Assembly: GCA_028286725.1 (NCBI GenBank)
Contig: JAQBQZ010000004.1
Span: 1 to 50,056 of the forward strand
DNA length: 50,056 nt
Origin: Candidatus Tayloriibacteriota bacterium
GTDB taxonomy: Bacteria; Patescibacteriota; Minisyncoccia; Phycocordibacterales; CAIRYW01
Direction: 5' to 3'
The first letter of the stretch is position 1. Each line of letters opens with the position of its first letter. Shown here in pieces: positions 30,223 to 37,644 of this stretch. The notes beneath the pieces are model-generated. The model did not search any database, was not told where the DNA came from, and saw only the letters and a program-made list of their open reading frames with translations. The position numbers and the translations under genes are program-made.

Positions 30223-31590
30223 TTAGACTAGACGACTGTGTTCCAGATGAAATTCCTCCTCTTTTTCAGCAATACTTCTTTCTGCAACAATGATTGAGAT
30301 GATCGCACCGATCCAGTTGATAACAAGGATTGAGATCCAAATACCCATAAGTCCAAAGTTGGTGTGGTATGCAACAAGAGAGAATATGATGAGTGGTAGA
30401 ACAATCTGACGGAGAATTCCAACCCATAATGCTCTGTTTGGATATTTGATGCCTTGAAGCGCTCCACCAGAAATGAATGAGATCACATAGGCCACAAAGA
30501 TAAAGAGTGAGACGTAAAGATAAGTCATTGCAATTGATGAGATATTTCCGTTTGGAGTAAAGAACGCGATAATATATTTACCTAAGACAACAATAACAAA
30601 TGCTGAAAGAAGAAGCGCATAAAATCCTAATCCTATAGATTTTCTGATTGTTTCTTGAATACGCCCAAACTTCTTTGCTCCATTGTTTTGACCAATGATT
30701 GAAAGCGCAGCGATATTGAGTCCTATGGTTGGGATAAGTGCGATCTGCTCGATTCGTATTGCAACTCCGTATGCTGCAATTGCATCGGCTCCAAATTTTG
30801 CAATAAAGAAACTGATAATAAAGGCACCAACTGCAACACTCATCATATTGAAGCTCGAAGGAATTGCTTGAATGAATATTTTTTTACAAATACCCCAGTT
30901 TGCTTTGAAATTAAAGATGCTGCCAACAAGCACTTTCTTTCTTCGGAGATAATAAATGAGAAATGAAGACTCGATTATCTGGACTAGGACTGTTGCAAAC
31001 GCGACGCCGCTAATTCCCATTGCAGGAAGACCAAACCAGCCATACATAAAGAGCGGATTAAAAAAGATATTTAAAAAGAAAGAACTGATAAGAAGATTTC
31101 GATACAGCTTTGTATTACCGATCGCGTTTAGATACGAGTTCAAGATTCCTACGAGAATAAAGAACGTGGTACCAAGAAAAGTGGTGTTGAGATAATCGAG
31201 AGCAAAGCCGATAACACCTTCTGGCAGATTCATGAGTTCAAGGAGCGGGCGACTAAGGAGAAGGCCAATAATACTCAATACTATTCCACATACAACCCCA
31301 AGAAAGATTCCTTGCGTATAATAGGCTTTTGCGGTCTCCTCATCTTTCTTGCCGTGATAGTTGGCAATGAGTGCTGTTGTTGCTGTGGCGATTCCAAACG
31401 ACGCGGCGAGAATGATAAAGAAAGCCGGAAATGATGCAGAGAGTCCTGCGAGCGCGTCGTCACCGAGCTTGCCACCAAAGTAAGTATCAACAACATTAAA
31501 CATGGTGTTAAAAAAGTAGCCAACCGATGCGGGTAGGGCAATCATTCTGATGTGCTTGGTAATATCTCCTTGTGTTAAATCTGATTTCAT
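30223..31590 (-). CDS. MATE-family efflux transporter
   Basis: 455 aa, twelve hydrophobic helices in two halves of six, the MATE fold. N-terminal PASVGYFFNTMFNVVDTYFGGKLGDDALAGLS is the conserved helix-1 region and is typical of MATE proteins. It exports cationic drugs, dyes or metabolites using Na or H gradients. A charged tail (ERSIAEKEEEFHLEHS) is cytosolic. The downstream end almost meets the hydrolase gene. Alternative: a flippase-like MOP superfamily member; MATE is favoured. Confidence 0.92.
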   Translation of the reverse strand: MKSDLTQGDITKHIRMIALPASVGYFFNTMFNVVDTYFGGKLGDDALAGLSASFPAFFIILAASFGIATATTALIANYHGKKDEETAKAYYTQGIFLGVVCGIVLSIIGLLLSRPLLELMNLPEGVIGFALDYLNTTFLGTTFFILVGILNSYLNAIGNTKLYRNLLISSFFLNIFFNPLFMYGWFGLPAMGISGVAFATVLVQIIESSFLIYYLRRKKVLVGSIFNFKANWGICKKIFIQAIPSSFNMMSVAVGAFIISFFIAKFGADAIAAYGVAIRIEQIALIPTIGLNIAALSIIGQNNGAKKFGRIQETIRKSIGLGFYALLLSAFVIVVLGKYIIAFFTPNGNISSIAMTYLYVSLFIFVAYVISFISGGALQGIKYPNRALWVGILRQIVLPLIIFSLVAYHTNFGLMGIWISILVINWIGAIISIIVAERSIAEKEEEFHLEHSRLV

Positions 31591-31652
31591 TTATTTGGTT
31601 TTAAAGTGGTTAATTTTGAGTTAGGTTCTGGGTGGATAGTTTAACATATTTT

Positions 31653-31661
31653 TGCTACAAT
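31653..31661 (+). promoter_or_regulatory. Extended -10 deciding the FKBP start
   Basis: TGcTACAAT; +1 predicted at 31668. It overlaps the in-frame ATG at 31660, so that ATG cannot be the start and the one at 31669 is used. Confidence 0.65.
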
Positions 31662-31668
31662 GTTCGAT

Positions 31669-32136
31669 ATGTCAAAACAACATCACGCGTACAATATTAT
31701 GGGAATCATAGCTTCTATTGTTGTAGTAGCTATTGTTATTGGAATTATTATTTATACATTTAGTTTTGCTGGACAAGCTAAAAAAGATATCACTATGCAC
31801 GATCTAAAAATAGAAGTATTAAAAGAAGGAACAGGAAATCCTGCGGTTATAGGAGACACTGTTGTGGTGAACTATGCGGGAACACTTGAAAATGGAAAAG
31901 AATTCGACAACTCATACAAACGCGGTCAGCCATTTCCTGTAACTATTGGTGCAGGTCAGGTGATAAAGGGTTGGGAAAAAGGGCTTCAGGGTATCAAGGT
32001 AGGTGAAAAGAGAAGACTCACAATTCCACCATCAATGGCTTATGGAGATAATGAAGTTGCTGGCGGACTTATTCCAGCAAATAGTACTCTTATCTTTGAT
32101 ATTGAAGCAGTCGAAATCCATCCAGCACACAAGTAA
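31669..32136 (+). CDS. Membrane-anchored FKBP-type peptidyl-prolyl isomerase
   Basis: 155 aa. One membrane helix (about 12-34) and then a complete FKBP domain (about 45-152): VIGDTVVVNYAGTLENGKEFDNSYKRGQPFPVTIGAGQVIKGWEKGLQGIKVGEKRRLTIPPSMAYG in order, with the conserved FD, V-I-x-G-W and AYG positions. Cis-trans prolyl isomerases fold secreted or membrane proteins; the anchored extracytoplasmic domain suggests a foldase. The start at 31669 is placed by the extended -10; the upstream ATG is within the -10 itself. Monocistronic. Confidence 0.94.
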   Translation: MSKQHHAYNIMGIIASIVVVAIVIGIIIYTFSFAGQAKKDITMHDLKIEVLKEGTGNPAVIGDTVVVNYAGTLENGKEFDNSYKRGQPFPVTIGAGQVIKGWEKGLQGIKVGEKRRLTIPPSMAYGDNEVAGGLIPANSTLIFDIEAVEIHPAHK

Positions 32137-32149
32137 TATCAATCAAAAC

Positions 32150-32242
32150 TTATTATTTCGTTGTATTTCCTCGGCACGGATTCTCCATCGTACAAGGCAG
32201 TACGACTACGAATCCTACCTCAAAACAACGATGAAATAATAA
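32150..32242. repeat. 93-nt nested hairpin element between FKBP and tgt
   Basis: Outer arms 32150-32164 (TTATTATTTCGTTGT) and 32225-32242 pair with a 3-nt bulge; inner arms GGATTC (32178-32183)/GAATCC (32210-32215) and CGTAC (32189-32193)/GTACG (32200-32204) nest within. It could act as terminator for the FKBP message or as a stable RNA; no obvious T run follows. Confidence 0.6.
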
Positions 32243-32252
32243 ATTTATGAAG

Positions 32253-32261
32253 TGATATTAT
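32253..32261 (+). promoter_or_regulatory. Extended -10 deciding the tgt start
   Basis: TGaTATTAT overlaps the upstream in-frame ATG at 32260; +1 predicted at 32268, so the ATG at 32275 is the likely start. Confidence 0.6.
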
Positions 32262-32274
32262 GAAAATATATAGC

Positions 32275-33471
32275 ATGAAAAATCCGATCACATTTGAAAT
32301 CTTAAAAGAATCCACCGATTCTCTCGCAAGAGTCGGTGTTATTCATACTCCTCACGGTGACATTCAGACACCGTCTTTTGCAGTGGTTGGGACAAAGGCG
32401 ACGGTGAAGGCTCTCACAAGCAAGCAATTAAATGATATCAATCCAGAAGTTCTACTTGCAAATACATATCATCTCTATTTGAAACCTGGAAGCGAAATTT
32501 TGAAAATGGCAGGTGGACTCAATAAATTTGCGAACTGGTCAAAGCCAACAATGACGGACTCTGGAGGCTTCCAGGTGTTTTCACTTGGAAAAGCTTTCGG
32601 CAAAAATATTTCAAAATTTACAGATGAAGGAGGAGAGAATGAAGAAAATAAAAGAATGGAAAAAGCGCCTTTTGCAACGATTGGTGAAGATGGTGTTGCA
32701 TTCAGGTCTCACATCGATGGGAGCGATCACTTTTTGACTCCAGAGAAATCAATCGAGATCCAGCACAATATTGGTGCAGATATTATTATCGCATTCGATG
32801 AGCCGACGAGTCCTAATGATCCTATCGAATACCAAAAAGAAGCGCTCGAGCGAACTCACAGGTGGGCAAAGCGATGTGTTGAATATCACAAGTCAAAACC
32901 GAATTCTGAATTTCAAGGACTTTATGGAGTGGTGCAAGGAGGAAAATTTCCAGATCTTCGAAAGGAGAGTGCTGAATATATTTCGAGTCTTGATTTTGAT
33001 GGATTCGCGATCGGCGGATCTTATAACAAAAATGATATTGGGGCAGTGGTGAATATTGTGAATAATATTTTACCAAAGGATAAGCCAAGACATCTCTTAG
33101 GTATCGGAGAACCGCTCGATCTTTTTGATGGGGTAGAAGCGGGATGCGATACATTTGACTGTGTGATGCCGACTCGAAATGCTCGAAATGGAAGTATTCT
33201 CACAAAGAATGGAAAAATAAATATTACCAATACAAAGTACCGAGAAGACTTCGGACCGCTTGAAGAGGATTGCGAATGTGAGACTTGTACTACATATACG
33301 AGAGCTTACATAGCGCATCTATTTCACAGTGATGAATTGCTTTCAAATACATTAACATCAATTCATAATGTGCATTTCCTAGTAAACCTAGTTCGGAATA
33401 TTCGTAATTCAATATTGGAAGGAAGTTACGATAGTTTTAAAAAGAGTTTTATTTCCGAATACTCAAAATAA
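32275..33471 (+). CDS. tgt: tRNA-guanine(34) transglycosylase
   Basis: 398 aa from the ATG at 32275. It exchanges guanine-34 of GUN-anticodon tRNAs for a 7-deazaguanine. The nucleophile Asp region IAFDEPTSP, TDSGGFQVFSL, LYGVVQGG, the GFAIGGSYN variant of GGLAVGE, and the zinc site CECETC...H near residue 330 are present. Relative to E. coli Tgt, about 25 residues are inserted after FQVFSLGKA (acidic ENEENKRMEK region). No queuosine synthesis genes are nearby, so a salvaged base is likely. Start set by the -10 element. Confidence 0.93.
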   Translation: MKNPITFEILKESTDSLARVGVIHTPHGDIQTPSFAVVGTKATVKALTSKQLNDINPEVLLANTYHLYLKPGSEILKMAGGLNKFANWSKPTMTDSGGFQVFSLGKAFGKNISKFTDEGGENEENKRMEKAPFATIGEDGVAFRSHIDGSDHFLTPEKSIEIQHNIGADIIIAFDEPTSPNDPIEYQKEALERTHRWAKRCVEYHKSKPNSEFQGLYGVVQGGKFPDLRKESAEYISSLDFDGFAIGGSYNKNDIGAVVNIVNNILPKDKPRHLLGIGEPLDLFDGVEAGCDTFDCVMPTRNARNGSILTKNGKINITNTKYREDFGPLEEDCECETCTTYTRAYIAHLFHSDELLSNTLTSIHNVHFLVNLVRNIRNSILEGSYDSFKKSFISEYSK

Positions 33472-33557
33472 TTTTCCTGGCATACAAATTTGATTACAAA
33501 TTTCTACGCACAGGCAAGCCCCTTGATTTTTATTTTTTATATTAGTAAGATAATACT

Positions 33558-33705
33558 AATGATATTCGTATCAACAACAATTAAGTCCCTCGTCACTAAG
33601 GCCGATGCTACATCGAGCTTGAGGGTTTTATCTTGTTGTTAATCTCTACTGAAATTTACACCAAAATCGAGTCCTGAAGCATAAAGCTTCGGGCTCGATT
33701 TTTTT
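33558..33705 (+). ncRNA. Candidate small structured RNA
   Basis: A weak sigma70-like promoter (TTGATT 33523-33528, 17 nt, TAAGAT 33546-33551) predicts a start near 33558. The transcript would contain nested stems AACAACAA/TTGTTGTT (33573-33580 and 33633-33640), CCCTC/GAGGG (33587-33591 and 33621-33625) and CGATG/CATCG (33603-33607 and 33611-33615), ending in an intrinsic terminator with a seven-T run at 33663-33705. No coding frame of note. It could instead be the leader of the following small ORFs. Confidence 0.5.
33663..33705 (+). terminator. Intrinsic terminator inside the small-ORF region
   Basis: AAAATCGAG...GAAGC (33663-33680) pairs with GCTTC...CTCGATTTT; seven Ts follow directly to 33705, just before the ATG at 33706. 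Confidence 0.8.
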
Positions 33706-33786
33706 ATGAACAGCAACGGAACCACGGTCAACTGGCGCCTGCAAAGGCAAATTAAAAATAACGCAAAAATTCAACCAAAAAAATAG
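33706..33786 (+). CDS. 26-codon small ORF immediately before the 33787 gene
   Basis: ATG at 33706 gives MNSNGTTVNWRLQRQIK and ends at TAG (33784-33786), directly followed by ATG 33787 in the same frame. The peptide is basic. If translated it is coupled to the next ORF; read-through of the UAG would fuse them. The predicted terminator just upstream is a counter-argument for expression. Confidence 0.3.
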   Translation: MNSNGTTVNWRLQRQIKNNAKIQPKK

Positions 33787-34080
33787 ATGTCTCCTCGAGC
33801 ATGTCGCGAGGTCTCTACGGGAACAAGTGACACGTTCTTTGCCCCTCAAGACCTGCGGAATAGATTAAGATTACGAGAATGCATTTCCAATACACGTTGT
33901 GAACGCTTTGAAGAAAGTGAAGGGAATACTGGTGCTGTCGTGGCCTGGTTTCGTTTTAAGCATCTTCTGGATTCACAAGTGAGTAGAATTGAAAAAAACT
34001 ACTCTAGTCACGGTATCAGTTTTTCTCTTACTCAAGAGTCAGACGGTATCCTGAAACTTCGTGTATGGAAGGCGTTCTGA
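33787..34080 (+). CDS. Hypothetical 97-aa protein
   Basis: 97 aa, not recognised. It has an N-terminal basic, Arg-rich half and a C-terminal helix-strand-strand pattern (FKHLLDSQVSRIEKNYS, then GISFSLTQES and GILKLRVWKAF). No signal peptide. The preceding in-frame ORF and UAG suggest coupling. It lies in a run of three small genes between tgt and uvrB. The weak hairpin GGTGCGA/TCGCACC (34106-34131) follows. Confidence that it is a real gene is moderate. Confidence 0.5.
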   Translation: MSPRACREVSTGTSDTFFAPQDLRNRLRLRECISNTRCERFEESEGNTGAVVAWFRFKHLLDSQVSRIEKNYSSHGISFSLTQESDGILKLRVWKAF

Positions 34081-34200
34081 ACTAATTGTTCTTTCAACTA
34101 ACCATGGTGCGAGATGAAATACTTTCGCACCAATTTTAAAAAAACTTCCAGACAAGAATTTGTTACAAATGAATCATTACAATTACACAATTAAAAAGCA

Positions 34201-34235
34201 AACCAAAAGATATTCAAGCTTGAATGTTGGTTTTT
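34201..34235 (+). terminator. Intrinsic terminator after the 97-aa gene region
   Basis: AACCAA (34201-34206) pairs with TTGGTT (34227-34232), enclosing the palindrome ATTCAAGCTTGAAT (34212-34225); a T run follows to 34235. The spacer 34081-34309 has no other supported gene. Confidence 0.6.
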
Positions 34236-34309
34236 GTAATTATTTAACTATTTTAAATTAATGATTATGGACACGAGCACTCAAGTGGGGCGCTCGAAAC
34301 TTAATCATT

Positions 34310-34468
34310 ATGAAATCAATCTCGATATATTTTGTCGACAAAGTGAAAACTATGGCGGAACTAATGGATAGGATTAATCTGGAATTTCCAGGTGTTCCTC
34401 TCTCTGAAATTAAAATCACATTCGGGTATGTGTGCATCCATCTTGAGTACAATCCAACACAAAACTAA
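34310..34468 (+). CDS. Hypothetical 52-aa protein
   Basis: 52 aa, ATG at 34310 and TAA at 34466. Sequence begins MKSISIYFVDKVKTMAELMD and continues with a helix followed by two strands, ITFGYVCIHLEY at the end. The composition and the amphipathic helix TMAELMDRINLEF look coding. It is 4 nt before the next small gene, so the two are probably translated together. Not recognised in any family. Confidence 0.5.
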   Translation: MKSISIYFVDKVKTMAELMDRINLEFPGVPLSEIKITFGYVCIHLEYNPTQN

Positions 34469-34472
34469 AAAC

Positions 34473-34709
34473 ATGAATCGATACATCCTAGAAGAATCAC
34501 GTATGCCAGATGGTACACTTGCCCCAGTCCGCATTATCTATGTTGGTGAGACTTTAAACGGACTCACCTTCGCAGAGATTGTCGAAGATCGTCGAAAGGT
34601 CTTTGGAGAGAGGTGGGCAAACTGTTTATCTTCGGGTAATACAGAAATGCTTGTTTTCACACTTTTCAGACCTGCGTTCAAACGCTATTTTAAAGGTGAT
34701 CTCAAATAA
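34473..34709 (+). CDS. Hypothetical 78-aa protein
   Basis: 78 aa from the ATG at 34473; the upstream in-frame ATG at 34392 lies within the preceding gene and is rejected. No membrane span. MNRYILEESRMPDGTLAPVR is followed by IIYVGETLNGLTFAEIVEDRRKVFGERW and a basic end (FKRYFKGDLK). The VGETLNGLTFAEIVEDR stretch looks like a turn plus helix. A strong intrinsic terminator follows, and the 12-mer AATTGTTCTTTC recurs after both this gene (34710) and the 97-aa gene (34084). Confidence 0.6.
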   Translation: MNRYILEESRMPDGTLAPVRIIYVGETLNGLTFAEIVEDRRKVFGERWANCLSSGNTEMLVFTLFRPAFKRYFKGDLK

Positions 34710-34724
34710 AATTGTTCTTTCCAG

Positions 34725-34773
34725 GCACCTTGGCTCCATCATTCAATTGGTGTGTAGGCAAGGTGCTTTTTTT
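34725..34773 (+). terminator. Intrinsic terminator before uvrB
   Basis: GCACCTTG (34725-34732) pairs with CAAGGTGC (34759-34766), then seven Ts to 34773. Confidence 0.85.
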
Positions 34774-34801
34774 GTTGTATTATTAAATATCCCCTTAAAT
34801 T

Positions 34802-36865
34802 ATGTCTACAAACCCATTCAAAATTCATAGCAAATATCCTCCGGCAGGCGATCAACCAAATGCCATAAAATCCCTCACAGACGGGATCAAAAAGGGTTTC
34901 AAGCATCAGACACTCTTTGGTGTTACAGGCTCCGGTAAGACCTATACAGCGGCTAATATCATCCAAAATGTTGGTAAGCCAACCCTTGTTATTGCTCACA
35001 ACAAAACCCTCGCAGCCCAGCTTGCACAGGAGTATCGCGAATTCTTCCCAGAGAATGCGGTGCACTATTTCGTCTCATACTACGACTACTATCAGCCAGA
35101 AGCATATATGAGCGCATCTGACACATATATCGAAAAGGAAGCTCAGATCAACGAAGAGATTGAACGGCTTCGGCATGCGACAACGCAGGCGCTCCTCACT
35201 CGAAAAGATGTGATCATTGTCTCATCAGTGTCTTGTATCTATGGTCTCGGTTCTCCAAAAGAATATGAAAAGGTAAATGTGAAAGTGGCTGTCGGTCAAA
35301 AGATCAGTCGAAATGATCTGGTGCGAAAATTTGTTGATGTTCATTTTGAAAGAACTCCAGCAGACCTAACACCTGGACAATTCCGAGCGCTTGGAAATAC
35401 AGTTGAGATAATGCCGGTTAGTGAACGAGTGATATTCAAGATCGATTTTAAAGGCGATGAAATATTTCGAATATTCAAAGTTGATGCAGTGACACGAGGG
35501 ATCATCGAAGAACTCGATGTCTTCTTTCTTTTTCCAGCAAAGCATTTTATTACTGATGAGGCGGGACAAAAAAGAGCGGTAGAAAGTATCAAGGCGGAAC
35601 TCGATTGGAGGCTCGAAGAACTCAAAAAAGAAGGCAAGAATCTCGAAGCTGAAAGACTAAAAAGACGAACACAATATGATCTCGCACTCATTCGTGAAGT
35701 TGGATATTGTAATGGTATTGAGAACTACTCAAGACACTTTTCTGGCAAAGCGGCAGGTGAGGCTCCAGAAACTTTGCTTTCATATTTTCCACACAAGACT
35801 GATGGCTCTCCAGACTTTCTCACGATCATCGATGAGTCACATGTGACGGTCTCTCAGATCGGCGGAATGTATGGAGGTGATGCATCGCGAAAGAAAAATC
35901 TTATTGATTTCGGATTTCGACTTCCTTCTGCAGCGGATAACAGACCGCTTAAATTTGATGAGTTTGAAGCACGGGTGGGGCAGACGATCTACACAACAGC
36001 GACTCCAGGCAAGTTTGAAAAAGAACATAGCGAAAATATTGCAGAGCAGGTCATTCGACCAACAGGACTTATCGATCCAGTGATCGTAGTCAAGCCAGTG
36101 ACAGAAAACGGAGCATACAAAGGCCAGATCCGAGACTTTATCGAAGAAGCAGAAAAGACCATCAAGAATGGATGGAGAGTGATCGCAACAACACTTACAA
36201 AGAAAATGGCAGAAGATCTCTCGGAATTCTTGAAAGAAAAAAAGATCAAAGCAGAATATCTCCACAGTGACATTATGACCTTGGATCGAATTCAGATCCT
36301 GACAGAATTTCGAAAAGGAAAATTTGATGTGCTCGTAGGGGTGAACCTTCTTCGAGAAGGATTGGATCTTCCGGAAGTGGCAATGATCGGTATACTCGAT
36401 GCCGACAAAGAAGGATTTCTTCGTTCAGAAACATCACTCATTCAGATCATTGGGCGTGCTGCTCGAAACATTGAAGGACGAGTAATACTCTATGCTGACC
36501 ATATGACAAAGTCGCTTGATTACGCGATCAGCGAGACTGCACGAAGACGAAACATTCAGATGGAATACAATACAAAACATGGCATCACCCCAAAGACGAT
36601 TCTAAAAAGCATCAAAGATATTACAGAAACAATTCAGTCAGAACGAAAGAAAACAATTAGTGATCTTTTACTTCTTGATAACAAAATGTTTGAAAAGGAT
36701 CCAAAGAAATTTATAAAGGAAAAAGAAAAGCAGATGGATGAAGCGGTCAGAGAATTAGATTTTGAAACCGCAGCACTCCTTCGAGATGAGATAAAAGAAC
36801 TTATAGAAAAAAGTGGAATTGAAATTGAGGGATTTAAACCAAAAGCTAAAAAGAAGAAAAAATAA
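34802..36865 (+). CDS. uvrB: UvrABC system protein B
   Basis: 687 aa, normal length. Walker A GVTGSGKT (about 40-47), helicase motif DESH (about residue 345), the beta-hairpin with YYDYYQPEAY (about 96-105), helicase motif Q-I-I-G-R-A-A-R near the C-terminal helicase half, and a UVR domain (about 640-675) that contacts UvrC. UvrB verifies lesions delivered by UvrA in nucleotide excision repair; it melts DNA around damage. A TATTAT at 34778-34783 predicts a leader of about 12 nt. The basic tail (PKAKKKKK) is extended. uvrA lies 0.8 kb downstream; uvrC is absent from the window. Confidence 0.98.
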   Translation: MSTNPFKIHSKYPPAGDQPNAIKSLTDGIKKGFKHQTLFGVTGSGKTYTAANIIQNVGKPTLVIAHNKTLAAQLAQEYREFFPENAVHYFVSYYDYYQPEAYMSASDTYIEKEAQINEEIERLRHATTQALLTRKDVIIVSSVSCIYGLGSPKEYEKVNVKVAVGQKISRNDLVRKFVDVHFERTPADLTPGQFRALGNTVEIMPVSERVIFKIDFKGDEIFRIFKVDAVTRGIIEELDVFFLFPAKHFITDEAGQKRAVESIKAELDWRLEELKKEGKNLEAERLKRRTQYDLALIREVGYCNGIENYSRHFSGKAAGEAPETLLSYFPHKTDGSPDFLTIIDESHVTVSQIGGMYGGDASRKKNLIDFGFRLPSAADNRPLKFDEFEARVGQTIYTTATPGKFEKEHSENIAEQVIRPTGLIDPVIVVKPVTENGAYKGQIRDFIEEAEKTIKNGWRVIATTLTKKMAEDLSEFLKEKKIKAEYLHSDIMTLDRIQILTEFRKGKFDVLVGVNLLREGLDLPEVAMIGILDADKEGFLRSETSLIQIIGRAARNIEGRVILYADHMTKSLDYAISETARRRNIQMEYNTKHGITPKTILKSIKDITETIQSERKKTISDLLLLDNKMFEKDPKKFIKEKEKQMDEAVRELDFETAALLRDEIKELIEKSGIEIEGFKPKAKKKKK

Positions 36866-36893
36866 AAATGCCCGACACACAATGTGGTCGGGC
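36862..36893 (-). terminator. Minus-strand terminator downstream of the 99-aa gene
   Basis: GCCCGAC (36870-36876) pairs with GTCGGGC (36887-36893); A tract on the plus side (36862-36868) gives the U run for the minus gene ending at 36908. It may also stop uvrB transcripts. Confidence 0.75.
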
Positions 36894-36907
36894 TATCTGT
36901 TCAAATC

Positions 36908-37207
36908 TCAGAGGACTTCATAGATTGAAGTGTGACCAATCCTGCCTTTGACTCGAACTTTCTTCTTGCTACCTCCGAGCGCCAAAAGTACAGCCTGAAG
37001 CGGATTTTGTGCCTGGATGGTGAATGATTTGTCATTTTCGGAACTGCTTTTGATTGCTCCGGGGAAGACTGTGGACAAATCGAGTTCGCAGGGTTCCATG
37101 GTATTGGTGAATAGGCCAATATGGACCTGGACCAATCCGTCTTCGGTGATGACTAAGAAGTAGCCTGAGGGGATGTTGCCAAGTTGGAGACAAGGTGTCG
37201 TGTTCAT
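36908..37207 (-). CDS. Hypothetical 99-aa protein
   Basis: 99 aa from the ATG at 37207. An in-frame TTG at 37264 would extend it, but this TTG is the first part of a TTGACA -35 element, so the extension is rejected. The protein is beta-rich by appearance (GYFLVITEDGLVQVHIG) with a basic end (GSKKKVRVKGRIGHTSIYEVL). It has no membrane span. Third-codon GC is higher than in neighbours. Not recognised. It shares a promoter of nearly identical sequence with the gene at 37311. Confidence 0.55.
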   Translation of the reverse strand: MNTTPCLQLGNIPSGYFLVITEDGLVQVHIGLFTNTMEPCELDLSTVFPGAIKSSSENDKSFTIQAQNPLQAVLLALGGSKKKVRVKGRIGHTSIYEVL

Positions 37208-37235
37208 GAGTGTGGTATGTGCGGGTGCAGACTCT

Positions 37236-37264
37236 ATAAAACCAATATATTTAAATTTTGTCAA
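37236..37264 (-). promoter_or_regulatory. Promoter for the 99-aa gene
   Basis: Minus-strand TTGACA (37264-37259), 17-nt spacer and TTTTAT (37241-37236). Predicted leader about 22 nt. Confidence 0.65.
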
Positions 37265-37310
37265 ATAAATTCAGATAAAATAAAGTCCCCAGATTTGCAT
37301 CTGAAGACGA

Positions 37311-37556
37311 TTAGGTTATTGCACCCTGATTTTTCTTCCAACCTTCTCCTTTGACTAATCGCCATCTTACGCCACAGTGTCTGCACTCGGCTTCGTCTTG
37401 ATTGTCTTCAAACGAATGAGTAACTTCAATTCTGCGTCTGCAAGTGTTGCAATGTGACCAGCGCTTTCTTTTGGAACGAAAATGAAAGTGGAGGGCTAAA
37501 ACTAGCAAAGGGGAAAAGGGAAGAATCCATTTAACGAAAAAAATGAACTGGTCCAT
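37311..37556 (-). CDS. Membrane-anchored zinc-ribbon protein
   Basis: 81 aa. One membrane helix at the N-terminus (about 4-25), then a cytosolic or extracytoplasmic zinc-ribbon with CNTC (about 36-39) and CRHCGVRW (about 58-65) as the metal knuckles. Zinc-ribbons of this form bind nucleic acids or other proteins. Function unknown. It faces uvrA divergently, with promoters whose -35 elements overlap, so the two genes may be co-regulated or compete. Confidence 0.65.
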   Translation of the reverse strand: MDQFIFFVKWILPFSPLLVLALHFHFRSKRKRWSHCNTCRRRIEVTHSFEDNQDEAECRHCGVRWRLVKGEGWKKNQGAIT

Positions 37557-37577
37557 ATGTTTGGTGTTTTTATTAGT

Positions 37578-37606
37578 ATAAAACCAATATTTAAATTGTT
37601 TGTCAA
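37578..37606 (-). promoter_or_regulatory. Promoter for the zinc-ribbon gene
   Basis: Minus-strand TTGACA (37606-37601), 17-nt spacer, TTTTAT (37583-37578). Nearly identical in sequence to the promoter at 37236-37264. Confidence 0.65.
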
Positions 37607-37628
37607 TGGACCAGAATCTTGCTATAAT
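37600..37628 (+). promoter_or_regulatory. Sigma70-type promoter for uvrA
   Basis: TTGTCA (37600-37605), 17-nt spacer, TATAAT (37623-37628) preceded by TGc. Leader about 10 nt. Its -35 overlaps the divergent zinc-ribbon promoter. No LexA-type box was recognised. Confidence 0.85.
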
Positions 37629-37644
37629 AAGACGTTAATCAAAT

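Noticed and set aside
32137-32274. preQ1 riboswitch upstream of tgt
   Set aside because: The structured element lies upstream of the predicted tgt start of transcription (32268), so it is not in the tgt leader, and it lacks the preQ1 aptamer layout.
34261-34371. 36-codon ORF ahead of the 52-aa ORF in another frame
   Set aside because: It overlaps the better-supported 52-aa ORF, and its product has no recognisable features.
37208-37264. TTG start for the 99-aa gene
   Set aside because: The TTG is part of the TTGACA -35 element.
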